From assembly GCA_039919885.1 (NCBI GenBank), contig JBDSEV010000064.1, positions 32,641 through 96,640 of the forward strand: a stretch of DNA of 64,000 bases. The letters run 5' to 3'. This document shows positions 35,726 to 44,196 of the stretch, piece after piece. A model generated the notes under the pieces. It did no database searches and was not told where the DNA came from. It saw nothing but the letters and a program-made list of their open reading frames with translations. Each line of letters begins with the position of its first letter. Position 1 is the stretch's first letter. The position numbers and the translations under genes are program-made. This stretch comes from JACMLD01 sp039919885 (GTDB lineage: Bacteria > Bacteroidota > Bacteroidia > Chitinophagales > Chitinophagaceae).

Positions 35726-36823
35726 ATGAAAATTCGTGAAATCACTGTATACCTGGAATCGGTTGCGCACCCGTCTTTGCAGGAAGACTATGACAACGCC
35801 GGTTTGATTACCGGCGCTGCGGATTGGGATTGCACGGGCGCAATCGTCTGCCTGGATGCAACCGAGGCGGTAGTAGCGGAAGCAATTGAAAAAAAATGCA
35901 ACCTCGTAATAGCGCACCATCCTATTATTTTTCGCGGGTTAAAGAAAATAAACGGTAAAAATTATGTAGAGCAAACGATCATCGCTGCCATCAAAAATGA
36001 CATCGCTATCTATGCCATTCACACTAACCTTGACAATGTAAAAAAGGGTGTAAATGGTATGATAGCGCAACAGCTCGGATTGGTCAATTGCCGGATGCTT
36101 GCGCCTAAAGCTGGTTTGCTGAAAAAATTAGTTGTATACGTGCCAGTAAAACAGGCGGATTTGGTACGCAATGCTATTTTTGAAGCGGGGGCGGGGCAGA
36201 TTGGCGAATACAGTGCGTGCAGCTTTAATACGGCCGGTACCGGTACGTTTACCCCTGGCGCCGGCACGCATCCCTTTGCAGGAACCGTGGGCCAACCCAG
36301 GCAGGAAAATGAAATTAAGATTGAAACCATCTTTCCGGGCTGGCTGGCAGACCAGGTTATTGGTGCTATAAAAGCGGTTCACCCGTACGAAGCGCCTGCT
36401 TTTGATCTCTTTCCGCTTGACAACGGGTTTAGCGGCATCGGTGCCGGGTTAGTGGGCGAGCTACCAGGCCCAATGGAGGAAATAGCATTTCTAGCCCATG
36501 TTCAAAAACTGTTTATGGTGCCGGTAATACGTCACTCGCCGCTCATTGGCAAAGCAATACAAACAGTTGCGGTCTGTGGCGGCGCGGGTAGTTTCCTCAT
36601 TTCCAATGCAATAGAAGCAGGCGCAGATTGTTATGTTACTGCCGATGTTAAATACCACGAGTTTTTCGACGCTAACGGGCAGCTGGTGATAGCAGATATT
36701 GGCCACTATGAAAGCGAACAGTTCACGATAACGCTTTTGGCCAGCCTATTGCGGGAAAAATTCCCTACCTTTGCTGCCCTCAAAACAGGGGTAAATACCA
36801 ACCCGGTCAATTATTTCCTGTAA
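35726..36823 (+). CDS. Nif3-like dinuclear metal centre protein
   Basis: A 365-residue member of the NIF3/YqfO family, which forms hexameric rings and has been linked to GTP cyclohydrolase I type 2 annotation without firm proof. Metal-binding residues are seen in AHHPIIFRG (His64/His65), HTNLDN (His99, Asp103) and the C-terminal GHYESE. A central insert (about 130-235, including VHPYEAPAFDLFPL) is the PII/CutA-like domain of the long subgroup. The true activity is not settled. It is followed by the zinc-ribbon coiled-coil gene, a pairing that recurs in many bacteria. Confidence 0.92.
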   Translation: MKIREITVYLESVAHPSLQEDYDNAGLITGAADWDCTGAIVCLDATEAVVAEAIEKKCNLVIAHHPIIFRGLKKINGKNYVEQTIIAAIKNDIAIYAIHTNLDNVKKGVNGMIAQQLGLVNCRMLAPKAGLLKKLVVYVPVKQADLVRNAIFEAGAGQIGEYSACSFNTAGTGTFTPGAGTHPFAGTVGQPRQENEIKIETIFPGWLADQVIGAIKAVHPYEAPAFDLFPLDNGFSGIGAGLVGELPGPMEEIAFLAHVQKLFMVPVIRHSPLIGKAIQTVAVCGGAGSFLISNAIEAGADCYVTADVKYHEFFDANGQLVIADIGHYESEQFTITLLASLLREKFPTFAALKTGVNTNPVNYFL

Positions 36824-36868
36824 TGAGTTATGGCGGTTCTAAACACTCAAAAAAATACACACTACAAT

Positions 36869-37624
36869 ATGGCAACAGTAAAAGATTTTTCGGTTGAAGA
36901 AAAACTCACCTCACTGGTTACCCTGCAGAAAATTGAAAGTAAACTGGATGAAATTCAGATTCTGAAAGGCGAATTACCAATGGAAGTAAGCGACCTTGAA
37001 GATGAGATTACAGGATTGCATTCACGCCAAACCCGCGTGGAAGAAGAAATCAACGGTATCAATGAATTCATTAACCAGAAAAAAGAACTGATAAAAGAAT
37101 CGGAAGCCCTGGTAAAAAAATATGAAAAACAAACTACGAACGTAAAAAACAGTCGTGAGTTTGAAGCGGTTAACAAGGAAATAGAAATGCAGCAGCTGGA
37201 AGTAAAGCTGGCTGAAAAACATATTAAAGACGCGCAGGAAGAAATCAGTGAAAAGGCGGTGTTGCTGGAGCGGGCCAAAAAAGCGCTGGCAACCAAAGAA
37301 GGGGTGTTGAAAAACAAGAAGGACGAGCTGGAAAAGATTGTAGCGACTACTGAAAAAGAAGAAAAACATTTTAATAAACTGAGTGGCGATGCAAGGGAAA
37401 AAGTAGATGAGCGCTTATTGAATTCTTACGATCGCATTCGTAAAAATTACCGCAACGGACTGGCTGTTGTACCAGTAGAGCGGGATGCATGTGGTGGTTG
37501 CTTCAATGCTATTCCTCCGCAAAAACAAAGCGAAATTAAACAGCGCAAAAAAATCATCATCTGCGAAAACTGCGGACGTATACTGGTGGACAATGACCTG
37601 GCAGATGCAGTAGAAATAAAATAA
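36869..37624 (+). CDS. Coiled-coil protein with C4-type zinc ribbon
   Basis: A 251-residue protein. The ATG at 36869 (MATVKDFSVEEKL) gives the family opening; an ATG at 36830 would add 13 residues without similarity to the family. A long antiparallel coiled coil (about 10-185, rich in Glu/Lys with heptad leucines) is followed by a zinc ribbon with the CxxC pairs CGGC and CENC near residues 210 and 236. Members are thought to bind nucleic acid or ribosomes; no enzymatic motif exists. It lies 45 bases after the Nif3-like gene and is followed by a strong terminator, so the two form a bicistronic unit. Confidence 0.9.
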   Translation: MATVKDFSVEEKLTSLVTLQKIESKLDEIQILKGELPMEVSDLEDEITGLHSRQTRVEEEINGINEFINQKKELIKESEALVKKYEKQTTNVKNSREFEAVNKEIEMQQLEVKLAEKHIKDAQEEISEKAVLLERAKKALATKEGVLKNKKDELEKIVATTEKEEKHFNKLSGDAREKVDERLLNSYDRIRKNYRNGLAVVPVERDACGGCFNAIPPQKQSEIKQRKKIIICENCGRILVDNDLADAVEIK

Positions 37625-37644
37625 TAACGACTATACTATTTAAG

Positions 37645-37676
37645 AAAGGGATACAGCAATGTGTCCCTTTTTTTTA
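37645..37676 (+). terminator. Terminator of the nif3-like/zinc-ribbon operon
   Basis: An 11-bp stem with one G-U pair (37645-37655 with 37660-37670) closed by a GCAA tetraloop and followed by an uninterrupted T-run. Confidence 0.88.
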
Positions 37677-37832
37677 TGTAGGTATTGGAGAGGTGGTTGC
37701 GCGCGGGTGCAAGCCGGAGCTGCGGCGCCGTTTTAGACTGCGTCAGGACGATCTCCGCAGCCTCGATGTGAATATATTACCTAGTTCCACATAATAATTT
37801 ACTTTAATTTGCTGCAAAAGAAACGGGGTAAC

Positions 37833-39497
37833 ATGTTGCAGAAATTACACATACAGAACTACGCCATCATTGATGAAATTGAAATTGACTTTTCTGACAA
37901 ACTGAATATTATCACCGGTGAAACCGGCGCGGGTAAGTCAATCTTAATGGGCGCACTTTCTCTCATTCTCGGAGAACGGGCCGATAGTGCGGCATTGCTG
38001 AACCGGGATAAGAAATGCATCATAGAAGGCTATTTTAATACCAGCGGAAAAAAAGAAATACAACAATTTTTTTCGGGCAATGATCTTGATGCCGAAGAAG
38101 AATTGGTTATAAGGAGAGAAATTGGCGTAAATGGTAAATCAAGGGCTTTTGTAAATGATACGCCCGTGAACCTGGAACAATTGCGCCAGCTCAGCGCGAT
38201 GCTGGTAGACCTGCACCAGCAGTTTGATACGCTCGCCCTTGGAGAAACTGATTTTCAGCGGGCAGTACTGGATGCGCTGGCCGGCAATGGCAGCTTGCTG
38301 CAGCAATACCAGTTGGTTTACCAGCAATGGCAACAAGGCAACAAGGCATTGCAGCAGCTGCAGGAGCAGAAAACGCAGTTTACCGCGGTATACGACTACA
38401 ACAAATTTTTATACGATGAGCTGGAGGAAGCGGCATTTAAGGAAAATGAACTGGAAGAACTTGATGCTGAGTTGAAATTGTTGAGTAACGCAGAAGGTAT
38501 TAAAGGTGCTTTGTCTGCAGTGAGTTATGAACTGAATGAGGGGGAGCAGCCAATGGTGCAGCAAGTGAAGCGGCTGTTGCAGCAATTGCAGCCCTACGCC
38601 GCTTACCACACTGCGCTGCCAGATTTGTTGCAAAGGCTTCAATCGGCCCAACTAGAGCTCACCGATATTGCGGGCGAAATTGAACACATGAATGATCATG
38701 TACAATACGATCCCAAACGCATCGAACAAATCAGTGATCGGATTGCTGTTGGCTACAAGCTCCTGAAAAAACATAGCGTAAAAGATACCGCGGAATTGTT
38801 ACAGGTGCAGTTGCAACTCGCAGAAAAACTACAGGCCGTCCTCAATATTGATGAAGCAATTGCTGCAAGAGAAAAGGAGACCACCGCTTTGCTGGCTGTT
38901 GCGCAGGAAAAATCAACCCAGCTTTCAAAAAACAGGAAGAAGCAGACAAAGCCACTCGAAGAAAAAGTAAATGCATTGCTGCACCAGGTGGGAATGCCCA
39001 ACGCAAGGTTAAAAGCAGACATACAGAGCATGGCCGCTGGTGCATTAAACGAATACGGAACAGATAAAATTGACTTTCTTTTTGACGCCAATAAGAGCAA
39101 CCGGTTTGAACCTATCCGCAAAGTAGCTTCGGGCGGGGAGCTAAGCAGGCTGATGCTTTGCATAAAATCATTGGTTGCACAGTCGCTCGATTTGCCCACC
39201 TTAATTTTTGATGAGATAGACACCGGCATTTCAGGTGAGGCCGCAAAGCAGGTAGGTATCATCATGAAAGCGCTGGCCGGGCAGCGGCAGGTTATTTCCA
39301 TTACGCACCAGCCCCAAATTGCGGGTAAGGCAGATGCGCATTTCTTTGTGTACAAGGAAATAAAGGCAAACGCCATTAAAACCAACATACGGTTGCTTAC
39401 GCAGGACGAACGCATTACCACCATCGCCCGCATGCTAAGCGGCGAAAAGCCAACATCCGCCGCATTGGAAAATGCACGGGAGATGCTGATGAATTAG
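37833..39497 (+). CDS. recN: DNA repair protein RecN
   Basis: A 554-residue SMC-like ATPase. The ATG at 37833 (MLQKLHIQNYAIIDE) gives the classic RecN start; a TTG eight codons upstream is ignored. Walker A is GETGAGKSILMGAL, the signature motif is GGELSRLMLC, and Walker B is LIFDEIDTGISG. The middle (about 150-370) is a coiled coil broken near its centre by the hinge region. RecN binds DNA ends and tethers chromosomes during double-strand-break repair. Length agrees with the family. No SOS box can be judged in this phylum. Confidence 0.95.
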   Translation: MLQKLHIQNYAIIDEIEIDFSDKLNIITGETGAGKSILMGALSLILGERADSAALLNRDKKCIIEGYFNTSGKKEIQQFFSGNDLDAEEELVIRREIGVNGKSRAFVNDTPVNLEQLRQLSAMLVDLHQQFDTLALGETDFQRAVLDALAGNGSLLQQYQLVYQQWQQGNKALQQLQEQKTQFTAVYDYNKFLYDELEEAAFKENELEELDAELKLLSNAEGIKGALSAVSYELNEGEQPMVQQVKRLLQQLQPYAAYHTALPDLLQRLQSAQLELTDIAGEIEHMNDHVQYDPKRIEQISDRIAVGYKLLKKHSVKDTAELLQVQLQLAEKLQAVLNIDEAIAAREKETTALLAVAQEKSTQLSKNRKKQTKPLEEKVNALLHQVGMPNARLKADIQSMAAGALNEYGTDKIDFLFDANKSNRFEPIRKVASGGELSRLMLCIKSLVAQSLDLPTLIFDEIDTGISGEAAKQVGIIMKALAGQRQVISITHQPQIAGKADAHFFVYKEIKANAIKTNIRLLTQDERITTIARMLSGEKPTSAALENAREMLMN

Positions 39498-39711
39498 GCA
39501 TCATCCGGCTATTCAGGTTAAGTGTTGACAGTAAACAAAAACAATGTGTATGATTCAAAATGACATCCGGCTACCAATGTCTGGTGTTTTTATAAATGCT
39601 GTAGTTACTGAATGATAACTTTATATTCTTTGTTGCCGCGCATTGAAACTAAAATAACCACGCAAGTTCCTGGTAGTTCTGACGCGGGTTTCTTTCAGGA
39701 ATAATTTTTAA

Positions 39712-39924
39712 ATGAAAAACATTCCACTTCCTGTATTTTTTGTGCTGCTTGTGTTTATGGGTATTGCCTGGTGGCTCAACGGTTACCTGCAGGCATTTAT
39801 AAAACCACGCAGTTCTTTGGGAAGGCTGTTTTTATATTTATTAAGCGGGCTGCTGCTGGTATTTGCAGGTGTCTACGCAAGTGTACGGCTGATTTTATGG
39901 GTGTTTCCACCGCGCTTGCAATAA
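39712..39924 (+). CDS. Small two-helix membrane protein
   Basis: A 70-residue protein with two hydrophobic helices, about 7-24 (VFFVLLVFMGIAWWLNGY in part) and 41-64 (LYLLSGLLLVFAGVYASVRLIL in part), separated by a basic loop (KPRSSLGR). No family is recognised. It is supported by a clean ATG, hydrophobic composition on both sides of a charged loop, and a following bidirectional terminator. It may nevertheless be a chance ORF, because nothing else confirms expression. Confidence 0.5.
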   Translation: MKNIPLPVFFVLLVFMGIAWWLNGYLQAFIKPRSSLGRLFLYLLSGLLLVFAGVYASVRLILWVFPPRLQ

Positions 39925-39968
39925 TTTATCCTGCTATTAATCCTGAGAACATGGAGGCTTACTTCGCC

Positions 39969-40012
39969 TATAAAAAAAACCGCGCATTCTGATGCACGGT
40001 TTCTTTTTATAG
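39969..40012. terminator. Bidirectional terminator
   Basis: Arms 39977-39987 and 39992-40002 pair at ten of eleven positions around a 4-base loop. An A-run precedes and a T-run follows, so the structure can end transcription from both sides. It lies between a rightward small ORF and the leftward DUF2795 gene. Confidence 0.75.
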
Positions 40013-40039
40013 CGTAACAGTTTCGTATAATTTACGAAA

Positions 40040-40261
40040 TCAATATTCGTCTTCATTAAAGAAGAAGTCTTCCTGCGACGGGTAATCAGGCCATATATCA
40101 TCTATGGCTTCATAGATTTCCCCCTCATCTTCCAGTTCCTGCAGGTTTTCCACTACTTCTATTGGAGCGCCGCTACGGATGGCGTAGTCAATTAACTCGT
40201 CCTTGGTAGCTGGCCAGGGTGCGTCTTCTAAATAGGATGCTAGTTCAAGTGTCCAGAACAT
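40040..40261 (-). CDS. DUF2795 domain protein
   Basis: A 73-residue acidic protein with a DUF2795 domain: FWTLELASYLEDAPWPATKDELIDYA and the turn RSGAPIEVVENLQEL, followed by a very acidic tail (DEGEIYEAIDD through FFFNEDEY). The family is small, helical and soluble, and common in the Bacteroidota and Actinobacteria, with no known activity. A single gene between two terminator-bordered units. Confidence 0.82.
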   Translation of the reverse strand: MFWTLELASYLEDAPWPATKDELIDYAIRSGAPIEVVENLQELEDEGEIYEAIDDIWPDYPSQEDFFFNEDEY

Positions 40262-40416
40262 TGTTGAATGTCTTTAATTTTCGGCAAATGTAACGGTTAA
40301 TACTGAACAACCAAATGTAGTTTTTCACCATTTTAAAATGCAAAATTGGGGGTTGCCCGGTGGTAACAACGAATAATATTGTAGGTTCGTATTTTAACAG
40401 AATACAATACTACGGC

Positions 40417-41067
40417 ATGTTAACAGCGGCGGCTATACACAAGACCTACGGGCAGCTGGAGGTACTGCGGGGTGTAGGACTTTCTATACAGGCGGGCGAG
40501 ATTGTGAGTATCGTGGGGCCTTCCGGCAGCGGTAAAAGTACCCTGCTGCATATACTGGGCACACTGGACCGGGCTGACAGCGGCACTGTAACGATGGATA
40601 ATAAAAACCTGGGTGATATGAATGCCCGAACACTGGCTGCTTTCCGAAACCGGAATATCGGTTTTGTGTTCCAGTTCCACCACCTGTTGCCAGAATTCAC
40701 AGCTTTGGAAAACGTAAGTATTCCGGGCTGGATTGCCGGACGCAGCAAAAAGGACGTGGCCGATAAGGCTGCCGGTTTGCTGGAACTGCTGGGCCTCGCG
40801 GACAGGATGGAGAATAAACCACAGCAATTGTCTGGTGGCGAACAACAAAGAGTAGCAGTTGCCAGGGCATTGGTTAACCAGCCCAAAATCATTTTTGCCG
40901 ATGAACCGTCGGGCAACCTGGACTCTGCCAATGCACGCGAACTCCACAAGTTATTTTTTGATCTCCGCAAGCAATTTAACCAGACATTCCTCATTGTAAC
41001 CCACAACGAAGAACTGGCGCTAATGAGCGACCGTGTGCTGCACATGAAAGATGGGAAGATAGTGTAA
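40417..41067 (+). CDS. lolD: ABC transporter ATP-binding protein, LolD-like
   Basis: A 216-residue ATPase of the LolD/MacB group. The ATG at 40417 (MLTAAAIHKTYG) is chosen; the frame runs 19 codons further upstream without family sequence. Walker A GPSGSGKST, signature LSGGEQQRVAVARA, Walker B IIFADEPSGNLDSAN and the H-loop VTHN are intact; EPSGNLDS is typical of LolD. It would power LolC/E-type permeases that release lipoproteins from the inner membrane. No permease gene is adjacent, so LolD identity rests on sequence only. It is convergent with the adenosyltransferase gene, 13 bases apart. Confidence 0.8.
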   Translation: MLTAAAIHKTYGQLEVLRGVGLSIQAGEIVSIVGPSGSGKSTLLHILGTLDRADSGTVTMDNKNLGDMNARTLAAFRNRNIGFVFQFHHLLPEFTALENVSIPGWIAGRSKKDVADKAAGLLELLGLADRMENKPQQLSGGEQQRVAVARALVNQPKIIFADEPSGNLDSANARELHKLFFDLRKQFNQTFLIVTHNEELALMSDRVLHMKDGKIV

Positions 41068-41080
41068 GCGAAAACAGTTG

Positions 41081-41647
41081 CTAAGCCGTCCTTGGCTTCC
41101 AGGGTATTTCCGCCACCTGCAGCAGGTGACCGGTGTACCGCACCAACACAAATAAATAATCGCTCAGGCGGTTGACGTATTGAATAATAACCGGCTCCAG
41201 CGCATCACCCAGCTCCAGTTGCAGCCGAACGCAGCAGCGTTCCGCCCGCCGGCAGATACAACGTGCAATGTGCAGATGCGACAACACCGGGTGCCCGCCG
41301 GGAAGAATAAAAAACTTCATGGGTTCCACCGATTCATTCATCCGGTCCATTTCATTTTCCAATAATATTACATCCGTTTCTTTTAAATCGGGCATGCGCA
41401 TTTTTGGTTCTTTTACCGGATCACATGCCAGCGCTGCGCCAATCGTAAACAAGCGGTCCTGTATTTCCAGTAATATTTTCCGGCTTTGTTCATCCTGCAG
41501 TAAATCCCTGCACAGGCCTATATAAGAATTGAGTTCATCAATTGTACCGTATGCGTCAATCCGCACGTGCGATTTGGGAACTTTGGTGCCCCCAATCAAT
41601 GAGGTGGTGCCCTTATCGCCTGTTTTGGTATATATTTTTGAAGCCAT
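41081..41647 (-). CDS. ATP:cob(I)alamin adenosyltransferase, PduO type
   Basis: A 188-residue enzyme that transfers the adenosyl group of ATP to cob(I)alamin to make coenzyme B12. The PduO motif is at the N-terminus (TKTGDKGTTSLIGG followed by KSHVRIDAYGTIDELNS), and the second motif CRRAERCCVRLQ near 130-141 contains the conserved arginines of the ATP/corrin site. The fold is a five-helix trimer acting in the cytoplasm. Bacteria of this phylum often salvage B12 for B12-dependent enzymes such as methylmalonyl-CoA mutase; no such gene and no cobalamin riboswitch are seen here. Confidence 0.93.
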   Translation of the reverse strand: MASKIYTKTGDKGTTSLIGGTKVPKSHVRIDAYGTIDELNSYIGLCRDLLQDEQSRKILLEIQDRLFTIGAALACDPVKEPKMRMPDLKETDVILLENEMDRMNESVEPMKFFILPGGHPVLSHLHIARCICRRAERCCVRLQLELGDALEPVIIQYVNRLSDYLFVLVRYTGHLLQVAEIPWKPRTA

Positions 41648-41805
41648 TACTAATTTTTTACACCGAAAATTTTAAAGTAAAAGTTGCGTGGTTGCTGCCG
41701 TAGCATGTTGTAAGAAGACGGCACATTAGATCACGGGCATACACAACAATGTTATTGTGCGTAAGCTTTTGGGCATTGCCGGCAAGGTTGCACGCAGCGT
41801 TGTTT

Positions 41806-42516
41806 TTAATGCACGAGTGTGGCGGTGATATTTTCGTTCAGGCGGTCTGTTTCCACCAGGCCATCCCTCAGCCGCACCACGCGGTGCGCATGCAGCGCGA
41901 TGTCTTCTTCATGTGTTACCAGTACTACGGTATTACCCGCTGCCTGTATCGCCCCAAAAATATCCATGATTTCGATAGAGGTTTTCGTGTCCAGGTTACC
42001 GGTAGGTTCATCGGCAAGTATAATAGAAGGATTGTTCACCAGCGCTCTTGCAATTGCTACCCTTTGGCACTGGCCACCGCTTAGTTCATTGGGTTTATGG
42101 TGGCTACGGTCGGTAAGGCTTACTTTATCCAGCACGTCCATCGCCATTTCAATGCGCAATTTTTTAGGTATCCCTGCATATACCAGCGGCAGGGCCACGT
42201 TTTCTGCAGCAGTTAATCTTGGCAGCAAATTGAACTGCTGAAAAACAAACCCGATTTCTTTATTGCGCACATCGGCCAGGTTGTCGTCGGCCATTTGGCT
42301 AACATCGTGTTCATTCAGTATATAGCGTCCGCCGGTGGGTGAATCCAGGCATCCCAAAATATTCATCAATGTGCTTTTGCCGGAACCGGATGGTCCCATC
42401 AAAGCTACATACTCGTTTTTTAAAATATTGAGGGTAATCCCTTTTAAAACGGGTATTGGTTCTTTACCCATAAAATAGGCTTTCTGAATATTCTCAAGCT
42501 GAATGATAGCTTTCAT
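41806..42516 (-). CDS. ABC transporter ATP-binding protein, MacB-like
   Basis: A 236-residue ATPase of the MacB/LolD-like family. Walker A GPSGSGKSTLMNILGCLD is the typical MacB opening. The signature is LSGGQCQRVAIARA, with Cys where Gln is usual, and Walker B is IILADEPTGNLDTK. It would energise a MacB/FtsX-type permease that moves lipoproteins, peptides or other molecules. No permease gene is next to it. It is the second gene after gatC, 31 bases downstream, so the two are likely co-transcribed even though their roles differ. Confidence 0.85.
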   Translation of the reverse strand: MKAIIQLENIQKAYFMGKEPIPVLKGITLNILKNEYVALMGPSGSGKSTLMNILGCLDSPTGGRYILNEHDVSQMADDNLADVRNKEIGFVFQQFNLLPRLTAAENVALPLVYAGIPKKLRIEMAMDVLDKVSLTDRSHHKPNELSGGQCQRVAIARALVNNPSIILADEPTGNLDTKTSIEIMDIFGAIQAAGNTVVLVTHEEDIALHAHRVVRLRDGLVETDRLNENITATLVH

Positions 42517-42547
42517 ATGATGAAGGTTGGTGTTATTGATTACTGGT

Positions 42548-42838
42548 TTATTTTTTAATTACTTTGGGTACTTTAAAATATCCGCCACCGGCACCGGGCG
42601 CATTTGCGAGAGCTGTTTCTTTTTCCATTGATCCTGTTACTTCATCTTCCCGGAATGCGTTCATGGCATCAGTCATATGCAGCAGCGGCTCAGTTCCGGT
42701 AGTATCCACTTCCTGCAGTTTTTCTACAAAAGCAATCATGCGCTGCAAATCGTTTTTGATTTCAACTTTCTCCGCATCATCAAATTTCAGCCGGGCCAGG
42801 TTCGCCAGGTTGTCAATCAATTGGGTGGTCACTTCCAT
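42548..42838 (-). CDS. gatC: Asp-tRNA(Asn)/Glu-tRNA(Gln) amidotransferase subunit C
   Basis: A 96-residue GatC. The ATG at 42838 (MEVTTQLIDNLANLARL) is used; a TTG three codons earlier is ignored. The helical N-terminal half with the LANLARLKFDDAE pattern and the following segment EPLLHMTDAMNAFREDEV fit the family. GatC stabilises the GatAB amidotransferase, which converts misacylated Glu-tRNA(Gln) and/or Asp-tRNA(Asn) to the correct form. gatA and gatB are not in this window, so this gene is unlinked, as is common in the phylum. Confidence 0.92.
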   Translation of the reverse strand: MEVTTQLIDNLANLARLKFDDAEKVEIKNDLQRMIAFVEKLQEVDTTGTEPLLHMTDAMNAFREDEVTGSMEKETALANAPGAGGGYFKVPKVIKK

Positions 42839-43100
42839 ATCTAACAAAAATAAAGAATTGCCCTCAAGCAGCAGGGTTTTGTGATGAAAGGCTGGAAAAA
42901 TACTGGTTCTGCAACCAGGACGAATATTACCCGGTTATGTTTCAGTAGTTTTAATCGGGGTAATCGAGCCGAAGCGTTGGCTTGCGCCGTGCAGGGTTTT
43001 TGAGTTGAAACCGTTGTCCGGCCACTGCAGCCGTTCCGCCAACGTGTAACACTGGCGCGGCAACAGGTCATCCCAATATCCCCAATCAGCAATCCCTTCT

Positions 43101-43108
43101 TATCTTCG
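43101..43108 (+). promoter_or_regulatory. Candidate -7 element of trpS
   Basis: TATCTTCG, seven of eight matches to TAnnTTTG, ends 6 bases before the trpS ATG. No clear TTTG partner is found upstream. Confidence 0.35.
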
Positions 43109-43114
43109 CCGCCT

Positions 43115-44113
43115 ATGCAAAAAGAAATAGTCATGAGCGGCATCAGGCCTACCGGGTTTCTGCACCTTGGAAATTATTTTGGCGCCATGCGTAACTGGGT
43201 GCGCATGCAGGAAGACTTTGAATGTTATTTTTCCGTGGTAGACTGGCATTCGCTTACTACGCACCCCGATACAAAAGGTTTGAAAGACAGTGTACACCGG
43301 GTTTTTGCAGAATGTATTGCTGCCGGGCTCGACCCCAACAAATGCACGTTTCATACACAAAGTGATGTGCCTGAAATAGCCGAATTATACCTGTGCCTGA
43401 ACATGCTGGCATACCAGGGAGAACTGGAGAAAACGGCTACTTTTAAAGACAAGGTTCGCCAATCGCCCGATAACGTAAACGCTGGCCTGCTCACCTACCC
43501 GGTATTGCAGGCGGCCGATATACTAATTCACCGGGCTACCTATGTACCGGTTGGTAAAGACCAGGAACAGCACCTTGAAATGGCGCGCAATTTTGCGAAC
43601 CGCTTTAACCATCGTTACGGCGAGGTGCTGCCGCAGCCCAAAGCATTCAATTATAATAGCAGCCTGGTGAAGATAATGAGCCTTGATGGTACTGGTAAAA
43701 TGAGTAAGAGCGAAAACCAGAACGCAACCATTTACCTGGCAGATGAAGATGATGTGATTAGGAAAAAAATAATGAAGGCTAAAACAGATGGCGGTCCCGC
43801 TGCGCCTAATTCAGTAAAGCCGGATTATATAGAAAATGTTTTCCAGTTGATGCGCCTCGTGAGCACCGAAGAAGTATTGGTGAAATATGAAAAGGATTAT
43901 GACAACTGCAGCATCCGTTACGGCGATATGAAAAAACAGCTGGGGGAAGACATGGTTGCTTTTGTTTCCCCCATAAGGCAAAAAGCAGACAGTATCCGCA
44001 ATGATGAAAAATACCTGGCAGAAATAATGGAAAAAGGGGCTGCCAAAGCCAGAAAAAGTGCCATGGCAACCATCCACTTAGTAAGGGCGGCAATGGGGCT
44101 GAAATATTACTGA
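43115..44113 (+). CDS. trpS: Tryptophan--tRNA ligase
   Basis: A 332-residue class I aminoacyl-tRNA synthetase. The HIGH-type motif is HLGN (17-20) within PTGFLHLGNYFG and the KMSKS motif is intact in GTGKMSKSENQ near residue 195. The tryptophan-site region DWHSLTTH and the strand around QAADILIHRATYVPVGKDQ are typical of TrpRS. It charges tRNA(Trp) with tryptophan in the cytoplasm. The length is normal for bacterial TrpRS. The deoxynucleoside kinase gene follows after 83 bases, with its own possible promoter. Confidence 0.97.
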   Translation: MQKEIVMSGIRPTGFLHLGNYFGAMRNWVRMQEDFECYFSVVDWHSLTTHPDTKGLKDSVHRVFAECIAAGLDPNKCTFHTQSDVPEIAELYLCLNMLAYQGELEKTATFKDKVRQSPDNVNAGLLTYPVLQAADILIHRATYVPVGKDQEQHLEMARNFANRFNHRYGEVLPQPKAFNYNSSLVKIMSLDGTGKMSKSENQNATIYLADEDDVIRKKIMKAKTDGGPAAPNSVKPDYIENVFQLMRLVSTEEVLVKYEKDYDNCSIRYGDMKKQLGEDMVAFVSPIRQKADSIRNDEKYLAEIMEKGAAKARKSAMATIHLVRAAMGLKYY

Positions 44114-44132
44114 TTATTTTCCTGCTTAAATG

Positions 44133-44160
44133 TTGATCAGTTAAGGGAATTGTATATTTT
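44133..44160 (+). promoter_or_regulatory. Candidate promoter of the deoxynucleoside kinase gene
   Basis: TTG (44133-44135), 17 bases, then TATATTTT (44153-44160), seven of eight matches to TAnnTTTG. The start codon is 36 bases downstream. Confidence 0.35.
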
Positions 44161-44196
44161 TAGCGGCTCTATCATCTGCAAATTGTATGAACGGCT

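Noticed and set aside
38753..39433. 226-codon frame opposite recN
   Set aside because: Antisense to the RecN ATPase domain; composition is the mirrored codon bias of recN.
41648..41805. Possible cobalamin riboswitch beside the adenosyltransferase gene
   Set aside because: I could not find a B12-box-like sequence or a convincing multi-stem structure upstream of 41647.
42841..43143. 100-codon leftward frame between gatC and trpS
   Set aside because: It overlaps the trpS start and its promoter-like element, has no motif, and its composition does not look coding.
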